A model generated the notes under the pieces. It saw nothing but the letters and a program-made list of their open reading frames with translations. It ran no database searches and was not told where the DNA came from. Below are positions 34,117 to 43,427 of a DNA stretch of 64,000 bases, in pieces (position 1 is the first letter of the stretch; each line of letters begins with the position of its first letter). The position numbers and the translations under genes are program-made. The stretch is from contig CALWRF010000011.1 of assembly GCA_944383885.1 (NCBI GenBank), positions 112,769 to 176,768 of the forward strand, in the 5' to 3' direction. The DNA is from an uncultured Clostridia bacterium (GTDB lineage Bacteria > Bacillota > Clostridia > Lachnospirales > Anaerotignaceae).

Positions 34117-35283
34117 ATGACAAATGCAACTAAGCAAAAAATTGGTTTGGGTGCTACATTCTCTGTTGCGTCAGTTTGGTTTACAACCCATGCGGGCGCA
34201 GGCTTTGCTACAGGTAATCAGGCATGGCAGTACTACGCAGTATACGGTGTTCCGGGAATGATATTACCACTTGTATCTATGGGACTCCTTGCTCTTGTAC
34301 TTAGGGAAGTAATGATTATGGCACAGATACTTGACACAAGGTCTTATGGCGATGTTATGAAATACGTCTATAAGCCTTATGATAAACTTTATGTGCTTTT
34401 TGAGATTTTTTATTACTGTATTGTTCTTGCGGCAGTAGGCGGCGTTATTTCATCATCTGCTGGTATGATTCAGGAAATCATACCTATGTCAACAATGATT
34501 GCTACAATTATAGTTGGAATTATACTTCTTGTACTTATTATTTTTGGTGCTGACTTAGTAAGGCGTGTTGCTACAATACTTGGTATTTTAATTATAATTT
34601 CAGGTTTTACAATTTACATAATTGGTTTTTGCAGCAAAATAGATGTATTAGGCGCTACAATAGCTTCTGGCTATGCTCCTTCAGGCTGGCTTGAGCCTTT
34701 ATGGCAGTCCATTGTTTACTGCGGTTTCCAGTGTGTTGCCATACCTTCTATGGTTGCGTGCTGTGAACATCTTAAAACAAAAGCAAGCATTAATATGTCT
34801 TCTTTTTTAGGCTTCCTTATGAACGGTTTTGGTGTTGCTCTTACTGTTTGGATGCTTATTGGATATAAAGACGGACTTATCGCAGGCGGTGCAGATGTAT
34901 TAAAACTTCCTACACTTTATGTTTGCGAACAGCTTGGAATACCTCTTTTATTTTATTTCTATAAGATTTGTCTTTTCTGCTGTCTTATATCTACAGGTGT
35001 TTCCTGTATTTTTGGTATCGTTGTTCGTTTTGAAAATGTACTTTTCAAAAACTCAAAAGGTGTTATGAGCAATATAATGGCAAGGCGTATATTAATTACT
35101 TTACTCTGCATTATATTATGTATGGCTATTTCTTCATTTGGTCTTACTACTATTGTAGCTGTAGGATATAAATACTGTGGTTATCTTGCCATTGTTATTT
35201 GTGTTATTCCATTCCTTACAGTTGGCTATATGAAGAATAAAAGAGACATAAAAAACGGCAAAAAAGGTATACTTATTGACTGA
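34117..35283 (+). CDS. YkvI-family membrane transporter
   Basis: 388 residues with about ten to eleven predicted membrane helices. It matches the YkvI family (COG3949) of amino-acid-permease-like (APC/LeuT-fold) proteins: the opening IGLGATFSVASVWFTTHAGAG with a glycine-rich break in helix 1, then GVPGMILPLVSMG. Substrate unknown; amino acids are plausible from the fold. The ATG at 34117 is chosen for its AAGGGGAG site; an in-frame ATG at 34099 lies upstream without one. It is transcribed alone between a strong promoter and a strong terminator. Confidence 0.8.
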   Translation: MTNATKQKIGLGATFSVASVWFTTHAGAGFATGNQAWQYYAVYGVPGMILPLVSMGLLALVLREVMIMAQILDTRSYGDVMKYVYKPYDKLYVLFEIFYYCIVLAAVGGVISSSAGMIQEIIPMSTMIATIIVGIILLVLIIFGADLVRRVATILGILIIISGFTIYIIGFCSKIDVLGATIASGYAPSGWLEPLWQSIVYCGFQCVAIPSMVACCEHLKTKASINMSSFLGFLMNGFGVALTVWMLIGYKDGLIAGGADVLKLPTLYVCEQLGIPLLFYFYKICLFCCLISTGVSCIFGIVVRFENVLFKNSKGVMSNIMARRILITLLCIILCMAISSFGLTTIVAVGYKYCGYLAIVICVIPFLTVGYMKNKRDIKNGKKGILID

Positions 35284-35324
35284 TTTAATTGTTGAGAAAT
35301 AAATTTAAAAACTGAATAAACTAT

Positions 35325-35364
35325 AAAACGGGTAGTATGCTTATGATATATTACCCGTTTTTTT
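35325..35364 (+). terminator. Terminator of the YkvI-like gene
   Basis: AAAACGGGTAGTAT (35325-35338) pairs with ATATTACCCGTTTT (35348-35361) with one G-T pair, and the T run continues. Confidence 0.93.
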
Positions 35365-35490
35365 GCTGTTAGATAATTGTTTTATATTTGAGAAATTACA
35401 GGCTGACAGAGTTTTATTTATGCTGCAAAAGTTATATGAAGACTATTTGAATTTTAATCGGAAATTTTCTGTTTTATACAAAAAACATAT

Positions 35491-35520
35491 TTGGTTTTAA
35501 TTAAAATGTATTGATATAAT
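35491..35520 (+). promoter_or_regulatory. Probable promoter of the aminotransferase gene
   Basis: TTGGTT at 35491-35496, 18-base spacer, TATAAT at 35515-35520 preceded by TGA (extended -10). Confidence 0.55.
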
Positions 35521-35652
35521 ATATTAATTTATGCGATATATTAACGTCAGTATTTTTTAAACTCAGTTAAATAATAATTAGTTTAAATGTTGCAAATAGA
35601 AAATTATTGTTATAAAATGATTCTAATAAAAATTTTGAGGTGGGATTATTAT

Positions 35653-36849
35653 ATGGAACTGTCAAGAAAAATTATGAGTATTAAACCTTCTGCTACACTT
35701 GCCGTAACAGCTAAGGCAAAAGACCTTAAAGCAGCGGGAAAAGACGTAATCGCTTTTGCAGCCGGTGAACCTGATTTTGATACTCCTGAAAATATAAGGC
35801 AGGCTGGCATAGATGCTATAAACAGCGGTTTTACAAGATATACGGCTGCTCCGGGAATTATTGAACTCAGGAAAGCTATTTGCGATAAGCTGAAGAAAGA
35901 TAATAACTTGGATTATGACCCAAGCCAGATTATAGTCTGCAATGGCGCTAAGCATGCGTTGGCTAATACTTTTATGGCTATACTTAATGACGGAGATGAA
36001 GTTATAATACCGGCGCCTTTTTGGGTAAGCTATTCAGCTATGGTTGAAATAGCAGGCGGAAAACCTGTTATTGTTTATACTAAGGCGGAAAATAATTTTA
36101 TGCTCTCTAAAGAAGATTTGCAGGAGGCTTATACAGATAAAACAAAAGCGATTATTCTTGTCAGCCCTTCAAACCCTACAGGAATGATAGCGTCAAGAGA
36201 AAATCTTCAGGATATAGCTGATTTTGCTGTTGAAAAAGATTTGCTTGTTGTAGCAGATGAAATATATGAGAAACTTATATATAACAAAAATAAAAAACAC
36301 ATAAGCATAGGTTCTTTAAATAAGGATATATTTGACAGAACAATTACTATAAACGGTGTTTCAAAAAGCTACGCTATGACAGGCTGGAGAATTGGATATG
36401 TTGCAGCTCCTCCGGCGGTTGCTAAATGTATAAATGTTATTCAGTCACACATGTCATCTAACGCTAACTCAATTGCTCAGAAAGCGGCTCTTGAGGCTAT
36501 AACAGGTCCGCAGGAAAGCGTTGAGCTTATGAGACAGCAGTTTGAAAAACGCTGCGATTATATTTTTGAAAGAGAAGAAGAAATTCCTTATATTTCAGCT
36601 TTGAAACCGGAAGGCGCGTTCTATCTTTTTGTTGATATTTCAGCTACTTGCGGCAAGAAGTATAAGGGCAGTGAGATTAAAAATGCGGCAGATTTTGCAA
36701 CGCTGCTTCTTGATAATAAACTTACAGCAGTTGTTCCTTGCGCCGATTTTGGCATGGAAAACTATATAAGGCTTTCATACGCAATATCTATTGATGACAT
36801 TAAAAAAGGTATGGATAGACTTGCAGAGTTTGTAAGTGAACTTGAATAA
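35653..36849 (+). CDS. Class I/II PLP aminotransferase (aspartate/aromatic type)
   Basis: 398 residues, fold type I aminotransferase. Motifs: FAAGEPDFDTPENI at the N terminus, GAKHALANTF, PAPFWVSYSAMVEIAGG, SPSNPTGMI, VADEIYEKLIY and the PLP-binding Lys in NGVSKSYAMTGWRIGY. The C-terminal substrate Arg is in YIRLSYA. It is closest in layout to the AspB/AspC type aspartate aminotransferases; the amino acid specificity is not certain. I chose the ATG at 35653 with GAGGTGG upstream; an in-frame start at 35587 would add an unconserved AT-rich leader. Confidence 0.92.
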   Translation: MELSRKIMSIKPSATLAVTAKAKDLKAAGKDVIAFAAGEPDFDTPENIRQAGIDAINSGFTRYTAAPGIIELRKAICDKLKKDNNLDYDPSQIIVCNGAKHALANTFMAILNDGDEVIIPAPFWVSYSAMVEIAGGKPVIVYTKAENNFMLSKEDLQEAYTDKTKAIILVSPSNPTGMIASRENLQDIADFAVEKDLLVVADEIYEKLIYNKNKKHISIGSLNKDIFDRTITINGVSKSYAMTGWRIGYVAAPPAVAKCINVIQSHMSSNANSIAQKAALEAITGPQESVELMRQQFEKRCDYIFEREEEIPYISALKPEGAFYLFVDISATCGKKYKGSEIKNAADFATLLLDNKLTAVVPCADFGMENYIRLSYAISIDDIKKGMDRLAEFVSELE

Positions 36850-36886
36850 TATAAATAATATTGGTTCTGTTAACAATTATAAAACT

Positions 36887-36923
36887 AAGCCGTATTTTCT
36901 TTAATGAAAACTACGGCTTTTTA
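36887..36923 (+). terminator. Terminator of the aminotransferase gene
   Basis: AAGCCGTA (36887-36894) pairs with TACGGCTT (36912-36919), with further TTTTC/GAAAA pairing inside, then TTTT. Confidence 0.92.
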
Positions 36924-37011
36924 ATTAAAAATTAAATTAAGAATCAAATAAATGCTGCAATAATGAAGTATAAGAAAAAATATACCAATTCTAATTTTAG
37001 GAGGAATACTG

Positions 37012-37554
37012 ATGGACTATGAAGTAATCGACAGCCAGCTTAAATATGATGGTAAAGTTTTAAAAGTATACAGCGACAAAGTGAAGCTTCCTAATGGAGC
37101 AACGGCGACAAGAGAAAATGTAATACGCGGCTCTGCCGTTGCAATGGTTCCGGTAGATAATGAAGGCACTATGTATTTTGTACGACAGTACAGACACGCA
37201 GCCAGAAAACTGGTTTTGGAAATACCTGCTGGAATGATTGAAAACGGCGAAGATCCAAAAGTTGCCGCATACCGTGAGCTTGAAGAAGAAATAGGGCTAA
37301 AGGCAGAAAAACTTACTTTTATTTGCAGCACATATATGGCTATAGGTATATGCACTGAAAAGGTGTATTTTTATATTGCGGAAGATTTAAAACCGGGAAA
37401 ACTTAATCCAGACCCTGATGAGATAATAGAAATTGAGAAATATACTGTTGATGAGGCTTTAAAAATGATATTTGAGGGTAAAATAGAAGATGTAAAAACA
37501 ATGGCAGGCATACTTGCTTATAAACAATATATCTCATGTAAAAGTGATATTTGA
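37012..37554 (+). CDS. Nudix hydrolase, ADP-ribose pyrophosphatase type
   Basis: 180 residues. The full Nudix box is present: G74, E80, R88-E89, E92-E93, G95, binding Mg for hydrolysis of a nucleoside diphosphate derivative. The preceding VRQYRHAARKLVLEIPAGMI is typical of the ADP-ribose pyrophosphatase (NudF) branch. Cytoplasmic housekeeping role in removing ADP-ribose. A strong AGGAGG lies before the ATG. A promoter for the next gene overlaps its stop codon. Confidence 0.9.
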   Translation: MDYEVIDSQLKYDGKVLKVYSDKVKLPNGATATRENVIRGSAVAMVPVDNEGTMYFVRQYRHAARKLVLEIPAGMIENGEDPKVAAYRELEEEIGLKAEKLTFICSTYMAIGICTEKVYFYIAEDLKPGKLNPDPDEIIEIEKYTVDEALKMIFEGKIEDVKTMAGILAYKQYISCKSDI

Positions 37555-37579
37555 TTTTTTTGTAAAAAAATGTTATATT
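37551..37579 (+). promoter_or_regulatory. Possible promoter of lysA
   Basis: TTGATT at 37551-37556 overlaps the Nudix stop codon; a 17-base spacer leads to TATATT at 37574-37579 with an upstream TGT (extended -10). Confidence 0.5.
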
Positions 37580-37648
37580 TTATACTAAAATGATAAATGC
37601 ATAAATATGCATTGTTAAAAGATATATTTGAAGATTGGAGAATTTTAC

Positions 37649-38917
37649 ATGCAGAAGATTTATACAAAAGTTACTGATAAAATGAATTTCTTTCAGGGGA
37701 TAGACCCTACAGAATTGGCTGAAAAATACGGCACGCCTCTTTATGTTTATAATGAGAAAATATTAAGACAGAGATGCCGCGACCTTAAAAATCTTGTTAA
37801 GTACCCGAATTTTGTAGTCGATTATTCAGCTAAAGCAAATTCCAACTTAGCTTTCCTTGAAATAGTTAAATCAGAAGGTCTTGAAGTTGATGCCATGAGT
37901 CCGGGCGAAATTTATATTGAAAAACTGGCTGGTTTTGAGCCTGAAGAAATATTCTATATATGCAATAATGTTTCTGAAGAAGAAATGCAGTATGCTATTA
38001 ATGAAGGTGTTGTTATAAGTGTTGACTCGCTTTCTCAGCTTGAACAGTACGGAAAGCTTAATCCGGGCGGAGAAATTGCCGTTCGTTTTAATCCAGGTGT
38101 TGGAGCAGGTCATCACGAAAAAGTTGTTACAGCCGGAAAGAAAACAAAATTTGCTGTTGACCCTGAGTTTATACCACAGGTAAAAGAAATTTTAAATAAA
38201 TATAACTTAAAGCTGATAGGAATAAACCAGCATATAGGTTCGCTTTTTATGGATGGAACAGCATTTGTTGAAAGTATAGGCAAGCTTTTGGAAATAGCAA
38301 AACAGTTTGATAATTTAAAATTTATTGACATGGGCGGCGGTTTTGGTATACCGTATAATAAAGAGAATGACCAGCCGAGCCTTGATTTAAAAGATTTAGG
38401 AAGCAAAATAGATGATGCTCTCTTTAAATTTGCCGAAGAATACGGCAAGCAGGTTACATTCAGAATTGAGCCGGGCAGATACATTTCAGCCGAATGCTGC
38501 GTGCTTTTGGGCACAGTTCATGCTGTGAAATATAACCATACTCATAAATTTATAGGTACTGACATAGGATTTAATGTCCTTCAAAGACCTATTATGTATG
38601 ATTCTTACCATGGTGTTGAAATATTCAGAAAAGGCGACCAAAAATCCGAAAAAACAGAAAGCGTTACTATAGTAGGTAATATCTGCGAAAGCGGAGATAT
38701 TCTGGCTAAAGACAGAGTCCTGCCTGAAATATTCAAAGGTGATACTTTGTGTGTGCTTGATGCGGGAGCTTATGGTTTTTCAATGGCTTCAAACTATAAT
38801 AACAGATTAAGACCTGCTGAAATTCTCATCCGCGAAAATAATGACGTTGTGCTTATTAGAGAAAGAGATGAACTTAAAGATATAAAACGCCATATGATTT
38901 CGCTTAAAAAATATTAA
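37649..38917 (+). CDS. lysA: Diaminopimelate decarboxylase
   Basis: 422 residues, alanine-racemase-fold PLP enzyme that makes L-lysine from meso-diaminopimelate. The PLP lysine is in VDYSAKANSN; EVDAMSPGEIYIEK, RFNPGVGAGHHEKVVT, IGINQHIGSLF, FIDMGGGFGIPY and RIEPGRYISAE follow, and DAGAYGFSMASNYN near the C terminus completes the site. The ATG at 37649 has TTGGAG upstream. Diaminopimelate or carboxynorspermidine decarboxylase relatives are similar, but the motifs fit LysA. The next gene follows after 28 bases. Confidence 0.92.
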   Translation: MQKIYTKVTDKMNFFQGIDPTELAEKYGTPLYVYNEKILRQRCRDLKNLVKYPNFVVDYSAKANSNLAFLEIVKSEGLEVDAMSPGEIYIEKLAGFEPEEIFYICNNVSEEEMQYAINEGVVISVDSLSQLEQYGKLNPGGEIAVRFNPGVGAGHHEKVVTAGKKTKFAVDPEFIPQVKEILNKYNLKLIGINQHIGSLFMDGTAFVESIGKLLEIAKQFDNLKFIDMGGGFGIPYNKENDQPSLDLKDLGSKIDDALFKFAEEYGKQVTFRIEPGRYISAECCVLLGTVHAVKYNHTHKFIGTDIGFNVLQRPIMYDSYHGVEIFRKGDQKSEKTESVTIVGNICESGDILAKDRVLPEIFKGDTLCVLDAGAYGFSMASNYNNRLRPAEILIRENNDVVLIRERDELKDIKRHMISLKKY

Positions 38918-38945
38918 TTGTTTTTAAGTAAAAGGGGGAAACAAA

Positions 38946-39587
38946 ATGGATACACCTATGGAAATCAGAAACAAACTTTTAGCTGAAAAACTTATTAAAA
39001 ACTTTCAGAAAAGGCACATGGAAGCTTATTACTGCCCAACTAAAGAAGAAGCTGTAAAAAAAGCACTGGAGCTTATACCGGAAGGCAGCTCTATGACATG
39101 GGGAGGCTCCATGACAATAAGAGATATGGGTCTTGTAAAGGCGCTTCATGAGAAAAATTATGATATATTCGACAGAGATATCTGCACAGACCCTGAAGAA
39201 AACCAAAAAGCTATGAGAAGGGCTTTTTCAATGGATTGGTTTTTAACAAGCGCAAATGCTGTTTCAGAAGACGGTCAGATTGTTAATATTGACGGTTTGG
39301 GAAACAGAGTCGCTGCAATAACATTTGGTCCTAAAAATGTGCTTTTTGTTATAAGCCTCAGCAAAGTTTGTCAAGATGTTGAGTCAGCTGTTAAAAGAGC
39401 GAGAAGTACAGTCGCACCTATTAATGCCGCAAGATTTGATGATATGAAAACTCCTTGCAAAGTAGATGGAACTTGCCATGACTGCAACTCTCCTGGATGC
39501 ATTTGCAGCTGTATCCATATTTTAAGAAACAGCAAAATTGAAGGCAGAATTAAGGTAATTCTTGTTGGCGAGGAATACGGATATTAA
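38946..39587 (+). CDS. LUD-domain (lactate utilization, LutC/YkgG-like) protein
   Basis: 213 residues of the LUD superfamily, with the signature GSSMTWGGSMTIRDMG and the later DGLGNRVAAITFGPKNVLFV. The C terminus has a cysteine cluster (CKVDGTCHDCNSPGCICSC) that could bind metal or an Fe-S cluster. LutA and LutB partners are absent, so the protein is a stand-alone LUD member whose substrate is unknown. A GGGGG site precedes the ATG; it may be co-transcribed with lysA. Confidence 0.85.
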   Translation: MDTPMEIRNKLLAEKLIKNFQKRHMEAYYCPTKEEAVKKALELIPEGSSMTWGGSMTIRDMGLVKALHEKNYDIFDRDICTDPEENQKAMRRAFSMDWFLTSANAVSEDGQIVNIDGLGNRVAAITFGPKNVLFVISLSKVCQDVESAVKRARSTVAPINAARFDDMKTPCKVDGTCHDCNSPGCICSCIHILRNSKIEGRIKVILVGEEYGY

Positions 39588-39612
39588 ATTTTAAATAAAC
39601 TAAAATAAAAAT

Positions 39613-39656
39613 GACTTCCAAAACCTTTTAAAGGTCTGCGGAAGCCTTTTTATTTT
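39613..39656. terminator. Bidirectional terminator between the LUD and MATE genes
   Basis: GACTTCC (39613-39619) pairs with GGAAGCC (39640-39646) around an inner ACCTTT/AAAGGT stem, with T runs on both strands, serving two convergent genes. Confidence 0.75.
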
Positions 39657-39688
39657 AGAGATAATATTAATGTAAAAATTATAAATTT

Positions 39689-41107
39689 TTATTTCGCACC
39701 ATGGGACAGTATTTTCTTAAAATTCAGCTTAAATAAAATTGATGTGCAGATTACAGCGCCTAAGTCGGCAATAGGTTCTGAGAGGAAAACAGCAAATACT
39801 TTTTCCGGATGAGTAAAAAGCGATGCTATGTCTACCGGTATGAAATTAAGTGCGAAAGATGAGCTTATTATGTTTGGAAGTATTATTATAAGAGGTATTA
39901 ACAAAATTATTTTTCTTAGCACAGCAAGAAAAACAGATATTTTAGCTTGACCCAAAGCAATAAATGTCTGCTGGCAGGCTGTTTGTATACCGAAAAACAG
40001 TGTTGTTCCCATATAAATTCTTAAAGCCCACTTTGTTACATCAATAAACTGTGTATCAGAAGTAAATGCTGATATTAATATTTGAGGAATAAACATTACA
40101 ACAAGCCATAATGCCAAAGTAAATAAGAAACAGGATATTAAAACTATTTTAAACGCTTTTATTACCCTGTCATTCTTTTTTGCGCCGAAGTTAAAGCTTA
40201 TTACAGGCTGGCAGCCTTGGGTAAGCCCCATTACAGGCAGCATTGCAAACTGCATAATACTTGAAAGTATTGTCATTGAGCCTACAGCAGTATCGCCACC
40301 GTAAATTTGAAGCGACGAGTTGAAGCAAACTGTGATAAGGCTTTCTGTAGACTGCATTATAAAAGGGGAAACGCCTAATGAAATTACACCTAAGGCAATG
40401 GCTTTATCTGGTATTATGTATTCTTTTTTTATTTTAAGAGTTGTTTTTTTCCCCGTTAAGAATTTAAGAACCCAAATACATGAAACTGCCTGAGAAATAA
40501 TAGTTGCGAGTGCTGCACCTCGGACACCCATGCCAAAAAGATATATAAAAACCGGATCAAGAATTATGTTTAAAATAGCGCCTATTACAGTTGTTGCCAT
40601 TCCTATGCCGGCAAAGCCTTGGCATGTTATGAACATATTTAAGCCAAGAACCATTTGAACAAATATTGTTCCAATTGTGTAAATTGTAAGGTAGTCAACG
40701 GCATAACCTATTGTGTTTTCGCTTCCGCCGAAAAGCATAAGAAGATTTCTTTGAAATATAAGTATAAAAATTGTAAGAAGTATAGAAATAACAACAAGCG
40801 TGCCAAAACATGTGCCCAATATTTTTTCGGCGCCGTTGTAATCGCCTTTTCCCATTTTTATTGCCGCTTTTGGAGCGCCGCCCATACCTACAAGGGCGCT
40901 GAATGCAGAGATAAGCATTATAATAGGAAATGTTACGCCAACTCCCGTAAGAGCTGTTTTGCCAATTTCAGGTATATGACCTATATACATTCTGTCAACA
41001 ATATTGTAAAGCAGGTTTATAATCTGAGCTGCTATTGCTGGAATGGCTAAACGGAATATCAAAGCGCCTATACTGCCTTGCCCAAGGTTGTTTGTATCTT
41101 TTTCCAT
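39689..41107 (-). CDS. MATE-family multidrug/Na+ antiporter
   Basis: 472 residues, twelve predicted membrane helices in two homologous halves. The N-terminal IFRLAIPAIAAQIINLLYNIVDRMYIGHI and later QACQQTFIALGQAK are typical of the MATE family, DinF/NorM-like branch found in Clostridia. It exports organic cations or other small molecules in exchange for Na+ or H+; the substrate is unknown. I chose the ATG at 41107 because GGAGGT lies seven bases upstream (minus strand) and the family homology starts there; in-frame starts further upstream, to 41194, would add an unlikely leader. Confidence 0.92.
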   Translation of the reverse strand: MEKDTNNLGQGSIGALIFRLAIPAIAAQIINLLYNIVDRMYIGHIPEIGKTALTGVGVTFPIIMLISAFSALVGMGGAPKAAIKMGKGDYNGAEKILGTCFGTLVVISILLTIFILIFQRNLLMLFGGSENTIGYAVDYLTIYTIGTIFVQMVLGLNMFITCQGFAGIGMATTVIGAILNIILDPVFIYLFGMGVRGAALATIISQAVSCIWVLKFLTGKKTTLKIKKEYIIPDKAIALGVISLGVSPFIMQSTESLITVCFNSSLQIYGGDTAVGSMTILSSIMQFAMLPVMGLTQGCQPVISFNFGAKKNDRVIKAFKIVLISCFLFTLALWLVVMFIPQILISAFTSDTQFIDVTKWALRIYMGTTLFFGIQTACQQTFIALGQAKISVFLAVLRKIILLIPLIIILPNIISSSFALNFIPVDIASLFTHPEKVFAVFLSEPIADLGAVICTSILFKLNFKKILSHGAK

Positions 41108-41226
41108 TGCTGATACCTCCATGTACTGAATAAAATTATCATTAAATTTTAATATAATTATAATTTGATTTCTATTTAATGTAAAGCTATACAATGTTTA
41201 TTGTTTCAATGTAAAAGTTAATTGTA

Positions 41227-41255
41227 TTGAATTTTTGCATAATATATGGTACATT
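41227..41255 (+). promoter_or_regulatory. Probable promoter of the pyrH operon
   Basis: TTGAAT at 41227-41232, 17-base spacer, TACATT at 41250-41255 preceded by TGG (extended -10), about 38 bases before pyrH. Confidence 0.6.
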
Positions 41256-41292
41256 ATTAATGTGCGACTATGAAATTCAGGGAGGAATTTTG

Positions 41293-42000
41293 ATGTATAA
41301 AAGGATAGTGCTTAAGCTTAGCGGCGAGGCTCTTGCAGGCGACAAACCGGGTGTTAAGTTTGATAATAATATTATCAGAGGCATTGTTTTACAGATAAAA
41401 GAAATAATGCAAAGAGGCACTGAAGTTGCTTTGGTTATAGGTGGCGGCAATTTCTGGAGAGGAAGGAGCGCCGACCATAATATGGACAGGACAAAAGCTG
41501 ACCAGATTGGAATGTTAGCCACAGTTATGAATGCCATATATGTTGCCGACTTTTTAAGGCAGGAAGGAGTTGAAGCTGTTGTGCAGACTCCTTTTAAGTG
41601 CGGAACTATGACAGAGGAATTTTCAAAAGATTTGGCTTTAAAGCACTTAAAAAACGGCGAGGTTGTAATATTTGCCGGCGGACTTGGTCATCCAATGTTT
41701 TCAACAGACACTATTACGGCTTTACGCGGGGCTGAGCTTGAGGCAGACGGTTTATTCTTTGCTAAAAATGTGGACGGAGTTTATGATGATGACCCTGCTA
41801 AAAACCCCAACGCTAAAAAAATTGATGAAATCGCATGTGGTGACATTATAAAGAATAATTTAAGGGTAATTGACCTTACGGCAGCTACATTGTGCTTTGA
41901 TAACAAGATACCGGTTATAATTTTTGGTCTTAACGACGAAAACAGCATTATCCGAACTGTAAGCGGTGAAAAAATAGGAACTATTGTTACAGTCGATTAA
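41293..42000 (+). CDS. pyrH: UMP kinase
   Basis: 235 residues, amino-acid-kinase fold enzyme that phosphorylates UMP to UDP. Motifs RIVLKLSGEALAG, ALVIGGGNFWRGR, DQIGMLATVMNA and the downstream DTITALRGAELEADG. The start at 41293 follows GGGAGGA; a longer frame opens at 41227 in the promoter and is rejected. It leads an eight-gene run to polC. In many bacteria rpsB and tsf precede pyrH; here a divergent MATE gene does. Confidence 0.97.
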   Translation: MYKRIVLKLSGEALAGDKPGVKFDNNIIRGIVLQIKEIMQRGTEVALVIGGGNFWRGRSADHNMDRTKADQIGMLATVMNAIYVADFLRQEGVEAVVQTPFKCGTMTEEFSKDLALKHLKNGEVVIFAGGLGHPMFSTDTITALRGAELEADGLFFAKNVDGVYDDDPAKNPNAKKIDEIACGDIIKNNLRVIDLTAATLCFDNKIPVIIFGLNDENSIIRTVSGEKIGTIVTVD

Positions 42001-42024
42001 TTTATTATACAGGAGGAATTAACT

Positions 42025-42579
42025 ATGTCGGAAAAAGTAACACCATATCAGGAAAAAATGAATAAAACACTTGCTAACCTTGAAAGTGAGTATGCCACTA
42101 TAAGAGCAGGAAGGGCTAATCCTCATGTACTTGACAGAATAACTGTTGATTATTACGGAACTCCTACGCCTATTAATCAGGTTGGTAACATTACTGTTCC
42201 GGAACCAAGGCTTTTGCAGATTCAGCCGTGGGATGCAAGCATGCTTAAACCTATTGAAAAAGCCATTAATAAATCAGATGTAGGCATTAACCCGAATAAT
42301 GACGGAAAAGTTATAAGGCTTGTTTTCCCTGAGCTTACAGAAGAAAGACGTGCTGTGTTAGCAAAAGATGTTAAAAAGAAGGGCGAAGATGCAAAAGTAG
42401 CCATTAGGAATATAAGGCGCGACGCTCTTGATACATTCAAAAAACAGGAAAAGGCACATGAAATTACAGAAGACGAGCTTGCAGACCTTACTGATGAAAT
42501 TCAGAAGATTACAGATAAAAGCATTGCTGAAATTGATAAAAAGAGCGAGGCAAAAAGCAAGGATATTATGTCTGTATAA
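42025..42579 (+). CDS. frr: Ribosome recycling factor
   Basis: 184 residues, normal size. Splits post-termination ribosomes together with EF-G. Conserved [21 protein letters not shown] near the N terminus, [11 protein letters not shown] and [16 protein letters not shown] are seen. An AGGAGGAA site precedes the ATG, 25 bases after pyrH. Confidence 0.97.
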   Translation: MSEKVTPYQEKMNKTLANLESEYATIRAGRANPHVLDRITVDYYGTPTPINQVGNITVPEPRLLQIQPWDASMLKPIEKAINKSDVGINPNNDGKVIRLVFPELTEERRAVLAKDVKKKGEDAKVAIRNIRRDALDTFKKQEKAHEITEDELADLTDEIQKITDKSIAEIDKKSEAKSKDIMSV

Positions 42580-42608
42580 TTATAAGTTTATAACAAAAGT
42601 ATAAATTT

Positions 42609-42629
42609 GCCCCTCAAAGAGGGGCATTT
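42609..42629 (+). terminator. Hairpin between frr and uppS, possible partial terminator
   Basis: GCCCCTC (42609-42615) pairs with GAGGGGC (42619-42625) with a three-base loop, then ATTTT. The short T tail suggests partial termination within the operon. Confidence 0.6.
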
Positions 42630-42659
42630 TCATAATTTATATTTTAGGAGAGATAATTT

Positions 42660-43412
42660 ATGTTTTTTAATAACCCTAATAATTCAAAAGAAGGTTTTAA
42701 TATAGATTTAGATAATATCCCTCAGCATATAGCCATAATAATGGACGGCAACGGACGCTGGGCAAAAAAACGCGGTCTTATTAGAAAAATGGGGCATAAA
42801 GCCGGAGCGGATACGCTTGAAAAAATTTCGCGGTATGCCCAAAGCATAGGGGTAAAACATCTTACAGTCTATGCTTTTTCTACTGAAAATTGGAAAAGAA
42901 GCGATGAAGAAGTTGCCGGAATTATGGACCTTTTAAGAAAATATCTTGACGAGCATATAAAAAAATGCAAAAATGATAATTTTAAGGTAAATATGATAGG
43001 CGACCCATCAAGGCTTGATGAAGATATACAGGAAAAAATAAAAACTTTAGAGTCTTTAACTGAAAACAACACAGGTTTATTTTTACATATAGCCCTTAAT
43101 TACGGCGGACGTGACGAGATATTAAGAGCTGTAAAAAAAATAGCCCGTAAAATAGAAACCGGTAAGTTAAAAAGTAATGAAATTGATGAAAATACAATTT
43201 CGCTTTCACTTGACACATCAGGAATTCCCGACCCTGAGCTTTTAATAAGAACAAGCGGAGAGCTTAGGATAAGCAATTTTCTTTTGTGGCAGCTGGCTTA
43301 TACCGAATTTATATTCTCGGATAAGCTTTGGCCGGATTTTGACGAAAATGATTTAAAAGAAGCTATTTACAATTATCAAAACAGAGACCGAAGATTCGGC
43401 GGAAGAAAATAA
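42660..43412 (+). CDS. uppS: Undecaprenyl diphosphate synthase (isoprenyl transferase)
   Basis: 250 residues. Cis-prenyltransferase that makes the C55 lipid carrier for cell-wall synthesis. The catalytic Asp is in IIMDGNGRWAKKRG (near residue 29); AFSTENWKRS, ALNYGGRDEI and the C-terminal LLIRTSGELRISNFLLWQ follow. An AGGAGAG site precedes the ATG. It precedes cdsA, as in most bacteria. Confidence 0.97.
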   Translation: MFFNNPNNSKEGFNIDLDNIPQHIAIIMDGNGRWAKKRGLIRKMGHKAGADTLEKISRYAQSIGVKHLTVYAFSTENWKRSDEEVAGIMDLLRKYLDEHIKKCKNDNFKVNMIGDPSRLDEDIQEKIKTLESLTENNTGLFLHIALNYGGRDEILRAVKKIARKIETGKLKSNEIDENTISLSLDTSGIPDPELLIRTSGELRISNFLLWQLAYTEFIFSDKLWPDFDENDLKEAIYNYQNRDRRFGGRK

Positions 43413-43427
43413 CAAGGGGATGATTTT

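Larger units (their letters stand above)
35284..35652. other. Intergenic region between the transporter and aminotransferase genes
   Basis: About 370 bases. It holds the transporter's terminator (35325-35364), a promoter for the aminotransferase (35491-35520), and one copy of the TTTAAAAACTG motif (35304-35314). No gene is seen. Confidence 0.5.
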
